Source: an uncultured Prevotellaceae bacterium (GTDB lineage Bacteria > Bacteroidota > Bacteroidia > Bacteroidales > Bacteroidaceae). Taken from it: 64,000 nt of DNA. Below, piece by piece: positions 28,578 through 37,929 of this stretch. Each line of letters opens with the position of its first letter. The first letter of the stretch is position 1. Made by a program: the position numbers and the translations under genes. A model generated the notes under the pieces. The model saw only the letters and a list, made by a program, of their open reading frames with translations, was not told the DNA's origin and did no database searches. The stretch lies in the NCBI GenBank assembly GCA_900315105.1, contig OMXX01000012.1:53415-117414 (forward strand). The letters run 5' to 3'.

Positions 28578-28911
28578 GTAAAAATGAATCATTTTTTGTA
28601 GTCATTTTGTCTTTTTTTAAAAATATAAAATAATGAAGGAAATATTTAAAAAAAGCTGTAGTGTTACACGATTTGGATTGATCACGTATTCGTAAAATGC
28701 TGATTATCAGTGGTCGCTTTTTTTATGAAGAGCAATTCAAGAGAATTACGAATTCAAATCGGCTTATATTAAAAATTATTACAACGTCTTAATATTTAAA
28801 GCTTTACAACCATTGTTCTGCTTTTTAACGAGACACTAGTGATATTACATATATTTGTAGTTTTTTTAGTGGCGACTAAATAGCAAGACAGGCACTTTAT
28901 TTGTTTTTAGG
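28578..28911. other. Non-coding stretch at the left end of the insertion
   Basis: AT-rich with no long ORF. It contains an 11-bp palindrome with a one-base centre at 28700-28710 and a lone TATATTTG box at 28850-28857 (+ strand) that leads to no gene. No transposase inverted repeat or integrase core site could be identified. Confidence 0.45.
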
Positions 28912-29442
28912 CTATTCAACAAAGCCATAAATACAATGAGCTACTATAATCATAACTCCTACAGCAACTGCAAGAAGAAGATTCACCACAGCAAAGAAAT
29001 GCAATCCGTACACATTCCCTATATATGGGAATGAGTATATGTCGATGTTGGTGGTTGCAGGAAGAAAGCCTAATAGCATTAGACCCACAAGCATGTTAGC
29101 CAGCACACCTGCAAAGTCAAGTAACATATCCTTTCCGTCAGACAGGTTTTCCTTAAGATTCTCGGACTTGTCCTGTTCATCCAAAGGCTCTGTAAACCTC
29201 ACATCAGCAGTAACAGGCAACCATCCTATTCTGAATTCAATTCTATCTCTCATCTTCGGAAAGAGGCAGACAAACCATCTGTCATGACTGCTGAAGACAT
29301 GGAAGCCCCAACTGGCAAACACATCGATTCTCTTCATCCTTACTCCAAAGACACTGCCTATCAGATAATATCCGAAAGCATGGACCAACAGAGCGAGAAA
29401 TATAAAGGATATACCTTCTGTATAGAGTAAAACGCTATTCAT
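28912..29442 (-). CDS. Site-2-protease (M50)-like membrane protein, catalytic motif lost
   Basis: The 176-aa protein has membrane segments at residues about 10-32, 108-128 and 145-172. Its first segment resembles the M50 zinc motif region, but His-Glu-x2-His reads His21-Ala22-Phe23-Gly24-Tyr25, so the catalytic Glu and second His are gone. The following Gly-Val-Arg and the later Phe-Ala-Gly-Val-Leu-Ala-Asn segment also fit the M50 pattern. It would be a pseudoprotease that binds rather than cuts. It is the last gene of the leftward set, 25 nt after the AddA-like gene. The M50 assignment is from motif reading and should be tested by structure. Confidence 0.55.
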   Translation of the reverse strand: MNSVLLYTEGISFIFLALLVHAFGYYLIGSVFGVRMKRIDVFASWGFHVFSSHDRWFVCLFPKMRDRIEFRIGWLPVTADVRFTEPLDEQDKSENLKENLSDGKDMLLDFAGVLANMLVGLMLLGFLPATTNIDIYSFPYIGNVYGLHFFAVVNLLLAVAVGVMIIVAHCIYGFVE

Positions 29443-29466
29443 TAAAACATATGTAATTTTTAATTA

Positions 29467-32400
29467 TCAATCAACTTTAACCAGCACTCCCGTAACGGGA
29501 TAATATATTAACTTTGCAATTACATTTTTGCCATTAGCCTTGAGGGCATCAGCGTAATAGTTGAGTTGCTTCTTATATCTACCGGCATATACGGAAGGAT
29601 GCTCCTTGTCCAATACATACTCAGGCTTACCTTGGAAAGTCTTGTAATCCACAATGACTGCTCCGTCCTTAGTATACCATACAAGGTCAATTGAGCCATT
29701 AATAATATGCACATCAACAAACTGCTTGAACTGCAGTTCTCTTTCCTTCTTTATTGCTTCTCCGAAATTCTCAGTCAAGAGAACTTCCAGATGTCTGTAT
29801 GAATCAATCAAGGCATCAGGATCAAGAAGCTGAGTGGTAAGCATTCGCTGAAGTATAATGTCGCGTGCCATTTCAGAAGGATTCTCACAATCTATGTCAC
29901 AATAAATCTGGTGAATGCAGTTACCGACTTCAGCCTCATTTCCTTCTTCTACCTTACCAGCGATTCTATTAATCTTAGAACTGCCTGTCAGCTCCGTAAC
30001 ATCACCTAAGTCGCTATGATCAGCACTCGGCTGAATATTGCGAGGAGAATAATCTTTTTCCAGACATTCAAATTTAGCCATATGTTGTTCCTGTTCTTTT
30101 ACAAGTACATCGTATTCTGGCTTTGCAATATCAGTCTTAGAAAAGACATCACCAGTTCCAAGGCAATTTGGCGAATCAGAATCTGTATTTACACCAAGCT
30201 GCTCAAACCATTTGAGTTTTGCATTTTTCCCTTGACCTACCAACACCATCATATCCCTTGCCCTCGTCATTCCTACATACATCAGCCTCGTATTCTCTTG
30301 TATGGTTGCTGACATCCTGTCTCTGAATAACTGACTGTTAAGAACTATATTTGTGTAATTTGTAGGAAGAGATTCTTTTGTTCCCATAATCCAAGGCTTC
30401 ACGGTAATGAAACAATCTGGGAAGAAGTTATCTTTTGTAGGTGTTTGTTGATATTGAACCTGAACACCATATATCTGCTTCGAGATGATATCATTATCAG
30501 AAGCGAACGACTTATTAAGTGAAGTCAGAATGACAACTTTCCATTGTAATCCTTTGGAACTATGATATGTCTTGATATTCACACCTTTTGGATCACCATC
30601 CGCTTTCAAATCACCGAGCTGTATATAATCCATAAACCCATCGATTGTAGCAGCCTGTGCCATTGTCACGCAATGATCCTCATACATCTGGGCATATCTG
30701 CTCAGGGCATAGAGATTGGCTATGCGTTGTTCCGGCATATTCATTCTCTTCACTACATCTGCCAGCCTCAACTGTATGATTACACTTTCCACAATCGAAG
30801 CCACGGACATTCTCTTAATTGAAGCATCAAGGGCTAGTGTCTGCTTCACAAGCTCTACATTATCAAGAGCAGAGACACAAGTTTCTCTTCCTTCCTCTCC
30901 TGCCAGTCTAACTCTTTCGTTATAGTCGAGTCTGTCATCAATAATATGATTCAATGTCCACCCAGGCTCTGTAAGATACGCAATCTTGATCTTTGACAGC
31001 GTGTCCTTCTTGTTCTGTAGAATGCTGAGTACAGCAAATAGCAGTTCTGTTTCATCATATTCTTTAATATTACCACTACCTCTATTAACTGGTATTCCCA
31101 GTGACTTGATGGCATTGGCAATACTGTTAAGTTCCTCCTTGCTATATCCAAGAATAGCCACATCTGCATAGTTTTCTATCTCGCCATTAATCTTCATTTC
31201 ATGAATCTTGCCCCCAATAGCCATGTAGAAATCATCGCCCTTACTTCCCGGATAAGTCCAATATCTTAATGTATCAGGACCAAATACGGTTTTACGCCAT
31301 GGCTTCAGTTCTATATCCTCCTTGGTCATTCCATATCTACAGAATAATGGAATAAACACATGGTTCACTACCTGCACAATCTCAGGTGTTGAGCGGCGTG
31401 AGGTATCAAGCGGAAGTTCTTTCTTACAATTATTTATCCCACTTGCAATATAGTCGGTTACGGCTTTTATCAGCGCTGGATTGCCACCTCTGAAAGAATA
31501 AATAGCCTGTTTCTCATCACCTACGAAATAGGTTTTCTCCATCACGTCTGAGAGAATTGAGAAAATCTTAACCTGTGAAAGAGATGAATCCTGAAACTCA
31601 TCAACAAACAGGTACCGATAGCTATGGCCAATCTCCGCAAGTACGTCCTCGTGTTCTGTCAGTAAGCGGATAAGATACATCTCCATATCGTTGAAATCAA
31701 TCAACTGGTGTGCTTTCTTATATTCCACATATACACCTTGCCATTTCTCTGCCAAACGGAAGATGATGTCAATATACTGAGCCTGACGATCGAATATTTC
31801 TTTCGAACCAAATATTTTTGCAACCTCATCGCAAGCATTCATACATAAAGGGCATGCTTTCTTATGCTTCTCTGCTATTCCTATGAAAAGAAAATAAAAA
31901 TCAACAAGCCAGTTGAATGTACGACTTTTTGCATTTCTGAGCAAAGACTCTATTTTGGGCTTATCTGTATTCGAAAAACCATTATATGAACGCATTTCCT
32001 TAATCACATCATCCCAATCTGCGTCTGTCATATTTACTTTGCTGCCAGACACAACGAATTGACTAAGCCATTTCTTACTCTCATCACGACTCAAATCATA
32101 ATCTGTGATGTCATAAGAACGACTCTTCTCAATAATACTCTTCAATTCATCCTTCCAAAAATTATAATTCTTCTCGTTTCCACGCCCTCCTTCTTTTTTC
32201 TTACTGATATTGAAGTAATCGACAAATTCGTTAAAGAATTTGATATCGTCGTCTGTAGGAAGCTTAGCCAATGACTGACTGATAAAGAACTCGGTATCGT
32301 CTTCTGAAATAACGTTCAACTCTGAACTGATACCAAGCAGATACCAGTACTTCTGTACAAACTGTTGCGCCATAGAGTGGATCGTACCAATAATAGCCTG

Positions 32401-32613
32401 ATCAAGTCGCATGGCTTTCTCGTATTTAGCATTTTCCACAAGCACGGCTTTTGCCCTTTCACGCAATTCAGCAGCAGCATCATTGGTGAAGGTCGTCAGA
32501 ATAATCTGCTCTGGTTCCACGCCGTCCTTGATTATAAGGTCAGCCAACAGATGGGTCAGTTTGTAGGTCTTTCCACTTCCTGCCCCAGCACTTGTATATG
32601 ATATATTTTTCAT
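29467..32613 (-). CDS. UvrD/RecB-type helicase-nuclease (AddA-like)
   Basis: A 1048-aa superfamily 1 helicase. Walker A (Ala-Gly-Ser-Gly-Lys-Thr) is at about residues 9-16, motif II Val-Asp-Glu-Phe-Gln-Asp near 337, motif III/IV Gly-Asp-Glu-Lys-Gln-Ala-Ile-Tyr near 366, and Tyr-Val-Gly-Met-Thr-Arg-Ala near 786. The C-terminus has a PD-(D/E)XK nuclease core (Ser-Ile-Asp-Leu-Val then Val-Asp-Tyr-Lys-Thr near 975-990). This matches AddA of the AddAB double-strand-break resection complex in size and layout. Its start overlaps the AddB-like gene by 4 nt, so the two are a coupled pair. Confidence 0.85.
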   Translation of the reverse strand: MKNISYTSAGAGSGKTYKLTHLLADLIIKDGVEPEQIILTTFTNDAAAELRERAKAVLVENAKYEKAMRLDQAIIGTIHSMAQQFVQKYWYLLGISSELNVISEDDTEFFISQSLAKLPTDDDIKFFNEFVDYFNISKKKEGGRGNEKNYNFWKDELKSIIEKSRSYDITDYDLSRDESKKWLSQFVVSGSKVNMTDADWDDVIKEMRSYNGFSNTDKPKIESLLRNAKSRTFNWLVDFYFLFIGIAEKHKKACPLCMNACDEVAKIFGSKEIFDRQAQYIDIIFRLAEKWQGVYVEYKKAHQLIDFNDMEMYLIRLLTEHEDVLAEIGHSYRYLFVDEFQDSSLSQVKIFSILSDVMEKTYFVGDEKQAIYSFRGGNPALIKAVTDYIASGINNCKKELPLDTSRRSTPEIVQVVNHVFIPLFCRYGMTKEDIELKPWRKTVFGPDTLRYWTYPGSKGDDFYMAIGGKIHEMKINGEIENYADVAILGYSKEELNSIANAIKSLGIPVNRGSGNIKEYDETELLFAVLSILQNKKDTLSKIKIAYLTEPGWTLNHIIDDRLDYNERVRLAGEEGRETCVSALDNVELVKQTLALDASIKRMSVASIVESVIIQLRLADVVKRMNMPEQRIANLYALSRYAQMYEDHCVTMAQAATIDGFMDYIQLGDLKADGDPKGVNIKTYHSSKGLQWKVVILTSLNKSFASDNDIISKQIYGVQVQYQQTPTKDNFFPDCFITVKPWIMGTKESLPTNYTNIVLNSQLFRDRMSATIQENTRLMYVGMTRARDMMVLVGQGKNAKLKWFEQLGVNTDSDSPNCLGTGDVFSKTDIAKPEYDVLVKEQEQHMAKFECLEKDYSPRNIQPSADHSDLGDVTELTGSSKINRIAGKVEEGNEAEVGNCIHQIYCDIDCENPSEMARDIILQRMLTTQLLDPDALIDSYRHLEVLLTENFGEAIKKERELQFKQFVDVHIINGSIDLVWYTKDGAVIVDYKTFQGKPEYVLDKEHPSVYAGRYKKQLNYYADALKANGKNVIAKLIYYPVTGVLVKVD

Positions 32614-35312
32614 TTTGCGTTCTTTGTTAAAGTCTTGATTTGGGAAAATCTGTTGTCGCTTTTCTTGCCGTCATAGATACTCAGAGGCAGAAGTTTCCTG
32701 CTCTCCTTGTCTTTAAGATATTGAATATCATCTTCTGGCATATTATCAGCAAGCTCTACACGACCTTGTCCTATCTGCTCTCTGCGATATCTATACGAGT
32801 TTATGATCTCGTTTATCACACTTCGAGCTTTATTCTCGTCTGTCAGGTCGATTTGCACCACGCCTTTCCCATTCAGTTTGTCATGGGTGTAGAGCTTGCC
32901 TTCTGGCATCTGGAAATATCCCGTATAGTGTACGTCTTTCCCTCCATCTACTGAAACCATATATTTGTACAAAGCCAACTGAAGAGATCGGTTTTCTTCA
33001 ATATACTTCTTGTACATACCACTCGTTGACCACTTGAAGTCGATAACAGACGGATTGTCATGCTTATCCACCACTATCATATCAACAAATCCATGTGCAT
33101 TAACTTTTTCTACGTCAAGAAAACTGGTAGTGATTTCTTTTTCACATGCCTTTACACGGAAACTGTTAGCTTCCAGAATATCAGCCAACTGCCCAACAAT
33201 CTTAAAAAGCTGATTCCTGAACAGTTTCATTTCAGTTTCATTCTCCAGAAGCTGAAGTATTGCACCATATCCTTCTATGCTCTTGTTGAATACTACGTCG
33301 TAGTTTGAACTGATATTCGTACGTATATCTGCTATATTCATTACCTCATCGTCAGACTTCGGAGCAAACAAAAGCTCTATCACCTTATGTGCCACCTCAC
33401 CCTTGGTGCGTTCCACATTCTCAAAATCCTGCTTACCTCCGTCGTTTATTTCAAGGAGATGACTGAATGTATAATCCATTGGATGCTCAATCAGGCTCTG
33501 TAACGAAGAATAGCTTTCCTTGTCTTTCCAAAAGAGTTTGTCGGTGTTATTGAACCTTACCACATCAGCAGTCTTGCACTTACTGTTGTCCACCTTCGAT
33601 ACCATCTCAGTCAGGCAATTTGGAGTAGTACATTTTAGATTGGCTATTCTCTTTTCAAGAATGATAAGGAGAGGATGTTTCTCCGCAGGCTTGCCATCCT
33701 CGATTTCTACGTATGATAATACGAGCCTGTTACTGGTCTTCTGGAAAGGCATAAGCATAACCTCCATATTGTATCTGCGCTCCTTTGCTGCATCCCAGAA
33801 AGAACAACCTTGCCTACGCAACTCATCCAACTCCTGCTCATGCAGAAACTCTGTTGACAAATGCGTCTTCTCATTCTGAATGAAGTTAGTCCAAAGTGTC
33901 TTGGATGGAGAATCAATGATACAAGCAGGTGAACTGATTGTTGTTCGGCAACCAGCCATAGCCTTATATTGATGATATGTGGCTGGTTCATAGATATCCT
34001 TTATCCACGACTCCACCACATTGTAGTTCACATATTCAGATTTCTCTGTCTGTAGAATATCCAAAAGCATCACACCCTGTTCATACAGATTTTCCATCTG
34101 CTGAAGCGAGAGTTCGTCCATGGCATATTTCTCATCTGTCAAAGCACCGATGCACGACTTGTTTGCCCATTGGGTAATATGGCTCACGAATTCACGGAAC
34201 GTCTTAATGTTGACACCCTTGGATTCTGATTTTGGCAGCATCTGCTTGATAATCTCCTGCTCCTTGTCTTTTTGCTTCTTGTCAACTATGCTCGCAAGAT
34301 ATTCATCAATCACTTTTTGGCACTCATCGTTGTAATATCCACCTGATTTTCTTATCTTTCTGGCAAGACTGCTACGAAGCTCAAAGCTTAACGGATGCTT
34401 CGGTGCTGAAAGCCATTGCAGCATAGTGCGAATATTGAGCGGATATTCAAACAATCCAATACCGAGGGTAAGCAACTGCGCAATCTGCGGATTGGAGTCA
34501 GCCATCACCGACCCAACGGTAGGCTTGCCTTCCATCTTAAGCCATGAATCCATCACCCTGGCATCAGCGTTAATGCAAAGATCAAACACATCAGTCTCAA
34601 GCGATGTGATATACTCCATCTCCTCCTGCTCGGTTCTGAACTTCCATATCTCGAAACTATCATCACATTCAGCAAGAGAGAATGTCTCATTGCCTTCTGA
34701 AGTCAGGGCCTTGCGTATCAAGCCAAGATTATTGTTCTTGGCATCCACATTTTTCTGTATATTAACAGATAAGTATTTTTCCAGTTCTTGAATCAGCCTC
34801 AGAATCAATGGAGGCATTATATCCAATTCAAAGGGAATTGTTATGCTTCCATCCTTTAACCAATCCTTGATTTGTGGCAACCTACTGATTACCGCATTTA
34901 TTCTATCCGAAAGAGTGACGAGAACCTTACGGTCAGCTTCGTTGATGCTTTTCTCCATTTCTGCAAGGAAGGCTATTCTCTTGCTTGTAACAGCCATATC
35001 AGCATTCCATCCCGAATCAATGAGCATGTCTCTCCACATCAGGCAAGTCTTCGCCGTTGACAATTCAGAAACTTTGAATGAACCCTCCAACAGACACCCC
35101 GGATTACGTGAGATATAATCCTTCATGATCCTTCGATAGACGGTCAGTCTGTTGGCAGAAGAACCGTTATAGACCAATCCGCATCTGGATTCAAGAAGCC
35201 TTACCAAGGATTCAAGGTTTACTACATACGAATCCATCATGATGCCTTTACGTAATCGGGGATTGATATATGGCTCCCCTGAAAATTCGGGGGTAAAATA
35301 GATATTGATCAT
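32610..35312 (-). CDS. AddB-like PD-(D/E)XK nuclease partner
   Basis: A 900-aa protein coupled to the AddA-like gene. The C-terminal third contains a PD-(D/E)XK core: Gly-Phe-Val-Asp-Met-Ile-Val near residue 743, Val-Ile-Asp-Phe-Lys-Trp near 757, and a Gln-Leu-Ala-Leu-Tyr helix near 781. The N-terminal part looks like a helicase-derived scaffold but has no Walker A lysine, and there is no four-Cys iron-sulfur pattern of classical AddB. It is therefore AddB-like in architecture but divergent. It has its own promoter at 35356-35387. Confidence 0.72.
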   Translation of the reverse strand: MINIYFTPEFSGEPYINPRLRKGIMMDSYVVNLESLVRLLESRCGLVYNGSSANRLTVYRRIMKDYISRNPGCLLEGSFKVSELSTAKTCLMWRDMLIDSGWNADMAVTSKRIAFLAEMEKSINEADRKVLVTLSDRINAVISRLPQIKDWLKDGSITIPFELDIMPPLILRLIQELEKYLSVNIQKNVDAKNNNLGLIRKALTSEGNETFSLAECDDSFEIWKFRTEQEEMEYITSLETDVFDLCINADARVMDSWLKMEGKPTVGSVMADSNPQIAQLLTLGIGLFEYPLNIRTMLQWLSAPKHPLSFELRSSLARKIRKSGGYYNDECQKVIDEYLASIVDKKQKDKEQEIIKQMLPKSESKGVNIKTFREFVSHITQWANKSCIGALTDEKYAMDELSLQQMENLYEQGVMLLDILQTEKSEYVNYNVVESWIKDIYEPATYHQYKAMAGCRTTISSPACIIDSPSKTLWTNFIQNEKTHLSTEFLHEQELDELRRQGCSFWDAAKERRYNMEVMLMPFQKTSNRLVLSYVEIEDGKPAEKHPLLIILEKRIANLKCTTPNCLTEMVSKVDNSKCKTADVVRFNNTDKLFWKDKESYSSLQSLIEHPMDYTFSHLLEINDGGKQDFENVERTKGEVAHKVIELLFAPKSDDEVMNIADIRTNISSNYDVVFNKSIEGYGAILQLLENETEMKLFRNQLFKIVGQLADILEANSFRVKACEKEITTSFLDVEKVNAHGFVDMIVVDKHDNPSVIDFKWSTSGMYKKYIEENRSLQLALYKYMVSVDGGKDVHYTGYFQMPEGKLYTHDKLNGKGVVQIDLTDENKARSVINEIINSYRYRREQIGQGRVELADNMPEDDIQYLKDKESRKLLPLSIYDGKKSDNRFSQIKTLTKNAK

Positions 35313-35355
35313 AATTGGTTAATAAATTTATGTTTCTGTTTTAGTTATTTGCTTG

Positions 35356-35387
35356 CAAAAATACAAATTGTTTTTTGAACCAGCAAA
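35356..35387 (-). promoter_or_regulatory. Internal promoter for the AddB/AddA-like genes
   Basis: On the minus strand TTTG (35384-35387), 20 nt, TATTTTTG (35356-35363). This fits the Bacteroidota consensus and gives a leader of about 40 nt before the ATG at 35312, splitting the island into two transcription units. Confidence 0.6.
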
Positions 35388-35404
35388 TAAATGCAGTAAA
35401 ATAT

Positions 35405-36007
35405 TCACGGAAGTTTTATACATGAAAGCCCCATTACCAATCCGATGGCAAAATCAATGGCTACCGCACCCCAGCATATCATAGCCAATAACTTGAAGAA
35501 CGGTTGTAGCAAGGGACGGATGAAATAAAAACCTAATATCAACACAATAGCTGCTATCACCCATTGTAATGCGTTCGTCAGATTGAAGGCATTTACGATG
35601 TAATACATCAGGAAACAGAATACTATTGCGAATCCAACCCATGCCACATATTTGTTGCCACGCTCCTTACTACCATTGGGTATGATAGGACCGTCAGAAT
35701 AATCAGTCCATGAATACCATCTGCTTTTGTCATGACTCCAGATATAATGATATTTGCCTACAACATCATTAGTTCTGCCAAACATATAGGCAAAGGCTGA
35801 CAAAAAAGCATAAATCCATACAAGAAACACAGCACCACCATATGGTGATTCTAATGCTGATATAATCGTGTAATGCCAGGCCCTGTCTACATCACGAGTA
35901 CTGGAAGGCAGTTCCATTCCCATTGATGCCGCACAGCTGCATCCTGACAATATCTGAGCCAAGACTATTGTCAACGTAATAACAGATATGTTTCTATATT
36001 TTCCCAT
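35405..36007 (-). CDS. Lipoprotein-type membrane protein, 200 aa
   Basis: The frame is open from 36058, but ATG 36007 is preferred: it lies one base after the stop of the 51-aa gene and gives a lipoprotein signal with lipobox Leu-Ser-Gly-Cys near residues 20-23. Further hydrophobic segments lie at about 55-75, 120-140 and 145-190. A lipoprotein signal followed by several membrane segments is unusual. No family recognised. It sits between the AAA+ gene and the AddB-like gene and may anchor the system at the membrane. Confidence 0.65.
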   Translation of the reverse strand: MGKYRNISVITLTIVLAQILSGCSCAASMGMELPSSTRDVDRAWHYTIISALESPYGGAVFLVWIYAFLSAFAYMFGRTNDVVGKYHYIWSHDKSRWYSWTDYSDGPIIPNGSKERGNKYVAWVGFAIVFCFLMYYIVNAFNLTNALQWVIAAIVLILGFYFIRPLLQPFFKLLAMICWGAVAIDFAIGLVMGLSCIKLP

Positions 36008-36008
36008 T

Positions 36009-36164
36009 CTATTGTTTTTCTTGTTCTTCCTGCAAGTCACACTCATAGCCAAACACAACTTTTACCAACTCTACAGGGAACATGATTGTCCAAGCGTAAA
36101 TTGTGTAAACTACTACATATACTGCAAGTGCGATACTTCCGATAAAATTGAAAAACTTTAACAT
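36009..36164 (-). CDS. 51-aa single-span membrane microprotein
   Basis: This short ORF begins Met-Leu-Lys-Phe-Phe-Asn, has one strong membrane segment (about residues 8-33), and ends with a charged Gln-Glu-Glu-Gln-Glu-Lys-Gln tail. It starts 14 nt after the AAA+ gene and its stop is one base before the ATG of the lipoprotein gene, so translation is likely coupled. The membrane character and tight packing support it as a real gene. Confidence 0.6.
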   Translation of the reverse strand: MLKFFNFIGSIALAVYVVVYTIYAWTIMFPVELVKVVFGYECDLQEEQEKQ

Positions 36165-36178
36165 AGTTCTTGATGTTT

Positions 36179-37918
36179 TTAAAATCCAACAACTTTGCGT
36201 GATGACACTATGGTCTCATCATCGCACATTTCCCTGATCATGTCAAAGCCGACATAATTTCCCGTGATGATCTCCGTCACGCTCTTCTTGCGCGTTATAT
36301 TCTCAATCATACCGCCAGACATGTCATATCTTCGTGCAAGTACAGCTGCTTCCTCATCAGTCAAGTCAGGCAACATTGATTTCCAGATCTTTGCCTTGAC
36401 ATCCGTTTCAGGCTTCTTGAACTGCACTTTGTATATAAACCTGCGTTCAAATGCCTTGTCCAGATTCTCGGTGAGGTTGGTTGTGGCTATCATAATGCCC
36501 TCCAGTCTCTCCATTTCCTGAAGTATGATGTTCTGCAATGAGTTCTCCATCTTGTCAACGCCAGCCTCTGCACCTTCCTTACGCTTACCAAGGATAGCAT
36601 CCGCCTCATTGAACAGCAGTATAGGAGCAACCGGTTGACTCTTGCAGAGTTCATAGTATTGTCGGAACATATGTCGGATGTTGCTTTCTGTTTCGCCAAC
36701 CCATTTGGACTTTATCTCTTCGACATTGACCTCAAAGATGTCACGACCTGTCATTCGTGCCAACTGATATACGCTCTCCGTCTTACCTGTTCCCGGATCA
36801 CCGTATAGCAGACATGCAAAGCCCTTTCGCAGCCCTTTCTCGTTAAGCCTCTTCTGTACACTTCTGAAGTTTTCGTTATCCAGAAGCGATGCAAGCTGAC
36901 TGATCAGCTTGCCTTCATGCTCATTGTAGAACAATTCCTTCTTCTTTATATTTGAGCATGACATCAGCTTTGATTCTAATCGCATGGCCACGGCATTCCG
37001 AATGTTATAGTCACACAGAAGCATTTTCTTTGCCTCATCTGTCAGGCTTATACTTGATCCGTCGGCAATACCATTGTTGCATGCAGATTCAATCAATCCA
37101 CATTGTATCAGTCCGTTATCACCACTTACGAGACTCTTTTTAACAGCATTCACCATCCTACGGCTACTATGGAATAACTTCTCTATGACCGTTATACTAT
37201 AACAAGCACGTCCAAAGTTAACAAGAGCAACGCACAGGAAGCAAAGCAGAAGTTGCTCATCATCATCCAGCGTATGATCCTTGCTATATGTAACCACCCC
37301 ATTGGCAAATGAGAGGTGACGATTGGCAGACATCAGTTCCATAATATCGGAAGCAGCCTCTTCCCAACTAAGCTCATCTTCCTGAATGCCATCAAACACT
37401 TCATCCAATTCTTCTATTAAAATCTGAGCTGTTAAATTGGTCTTAGGCGTATATTCATACTTAAGTCCCTTTTCGAACGCATCAACTACCTCTTTACGTA
37501 CGGAATACGCTTTCCTCTCTAGCCTGTCAACACCTTCTTTTAGCAGATGCTTATCCTTCAGGTCATCGAGTTCTTTGGCATACATCATCATCTTGATGTT
37601 TGAGCAGGAAAGATAGTTGCCAATTTCCTTGATCGTAACGCTATCATCCCTCTCAAGGCACACGGCAAAAAGAATGGCCTGAATCGGCGTCACATTCAGT
37701 CTTTGTGCCAGTTCATTCACCAATACCTTGTTCCACTCAAAGAACATCTGGTGAAGTTCACTGTCCTCTGCCCTATTGGCTATCTCTTCAATCAATTCAA
37801 GATAGCACATCGCCCTTGCCTTTTCTGTATCAATGGCCTCAAAAGACATTATCAACTCCTTTAATTCACTGTCACGCTTCGTTCTCGGAGCCAATCTGTT
37901 TGCTATTCTTGTTCTCAT
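36179..37918 (-). CDS. AAA+ ATPase, 579 aa
   Basis: The N-terminal 340 residues are helical, with repeated winged-helix-like stretches. The AAA+ core follows: Walker A Gly-Asp-Pro-Gly-Thr-Gly-Lys-Thr at about 372-379, Walker B Ile-Leu-Leu-Phe-Asn-Glu-Ala-Asp near 435 (Asn replaces the usual first Asp), Ala-Thr-Thr-Asn sensor 1 near 478, and paired arginines of the Arg finger near 491. This looks like the FtsH/Cdc48-related clade with an unfoldase or remodelling role. It starts 11 nt after the methylase-like gene and probably acts with it. Confidence 0.85.
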   Translation of the reverse strand: MRTRIANRLAPRTKRDSELKELIMSFEAIDTEKARAMCYLELIEEIANRAEDSELHQMFFEWNKVLVNELAQRLNVTPIQAILFAVCLERDDSVTIKEIGNYLSCSNIKMMMYAKELDDLKDKHLLKEGVDRLERKAYSVRKEVVDAFEKGLKYEYTPKTNLTAQILIEELDEVFDGIQEDELSWEEAASDIMELMSANRHLSFANGVVTYSKDHTLDDDEQLLLCFLCVALVNFGRACYSITVIEKLFHSSRRMVNAVKKSLVSGDNGLIQCGLIESACNNGIADGSSISLTDEAKKMLLCDYNIRNAVAMRLESKLMSCSNIKKKELFYNEHEGKLISQLASLLDNENFRSVQKRLNEKGLRKGFACLLYGDPGTGKTESVYQLARMTGRDIFEVNVEEIKSKWVGETESNIRHMFRQYYELCKSQPVAPILLFNEADAILGKRKEGAEAGVDKMENSLQNIILQEMERLEGIMIATTNLTENLDKAFERRFIYKVQFKKPETDVKAKIWKSMLPDLTDEEAAVLARRYDMSGGMIENITRKKSVTEIITGNYVGFDMIREMCDDETIVSSRKVVGF

Positions 37919-37929
37919 AACTTATATCA

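Noticed and set aside
28700..28710. Palindrome at the left end of the island as a recombinase core site
   Set aside because: No matching copy was found at the right junction and no integrase gene is present.
30016..32601. Short + strand ORFs opposite the AddA-like gene
   Set aside because: No promoter or motif, and the - strand frame carries all helicase motifs.
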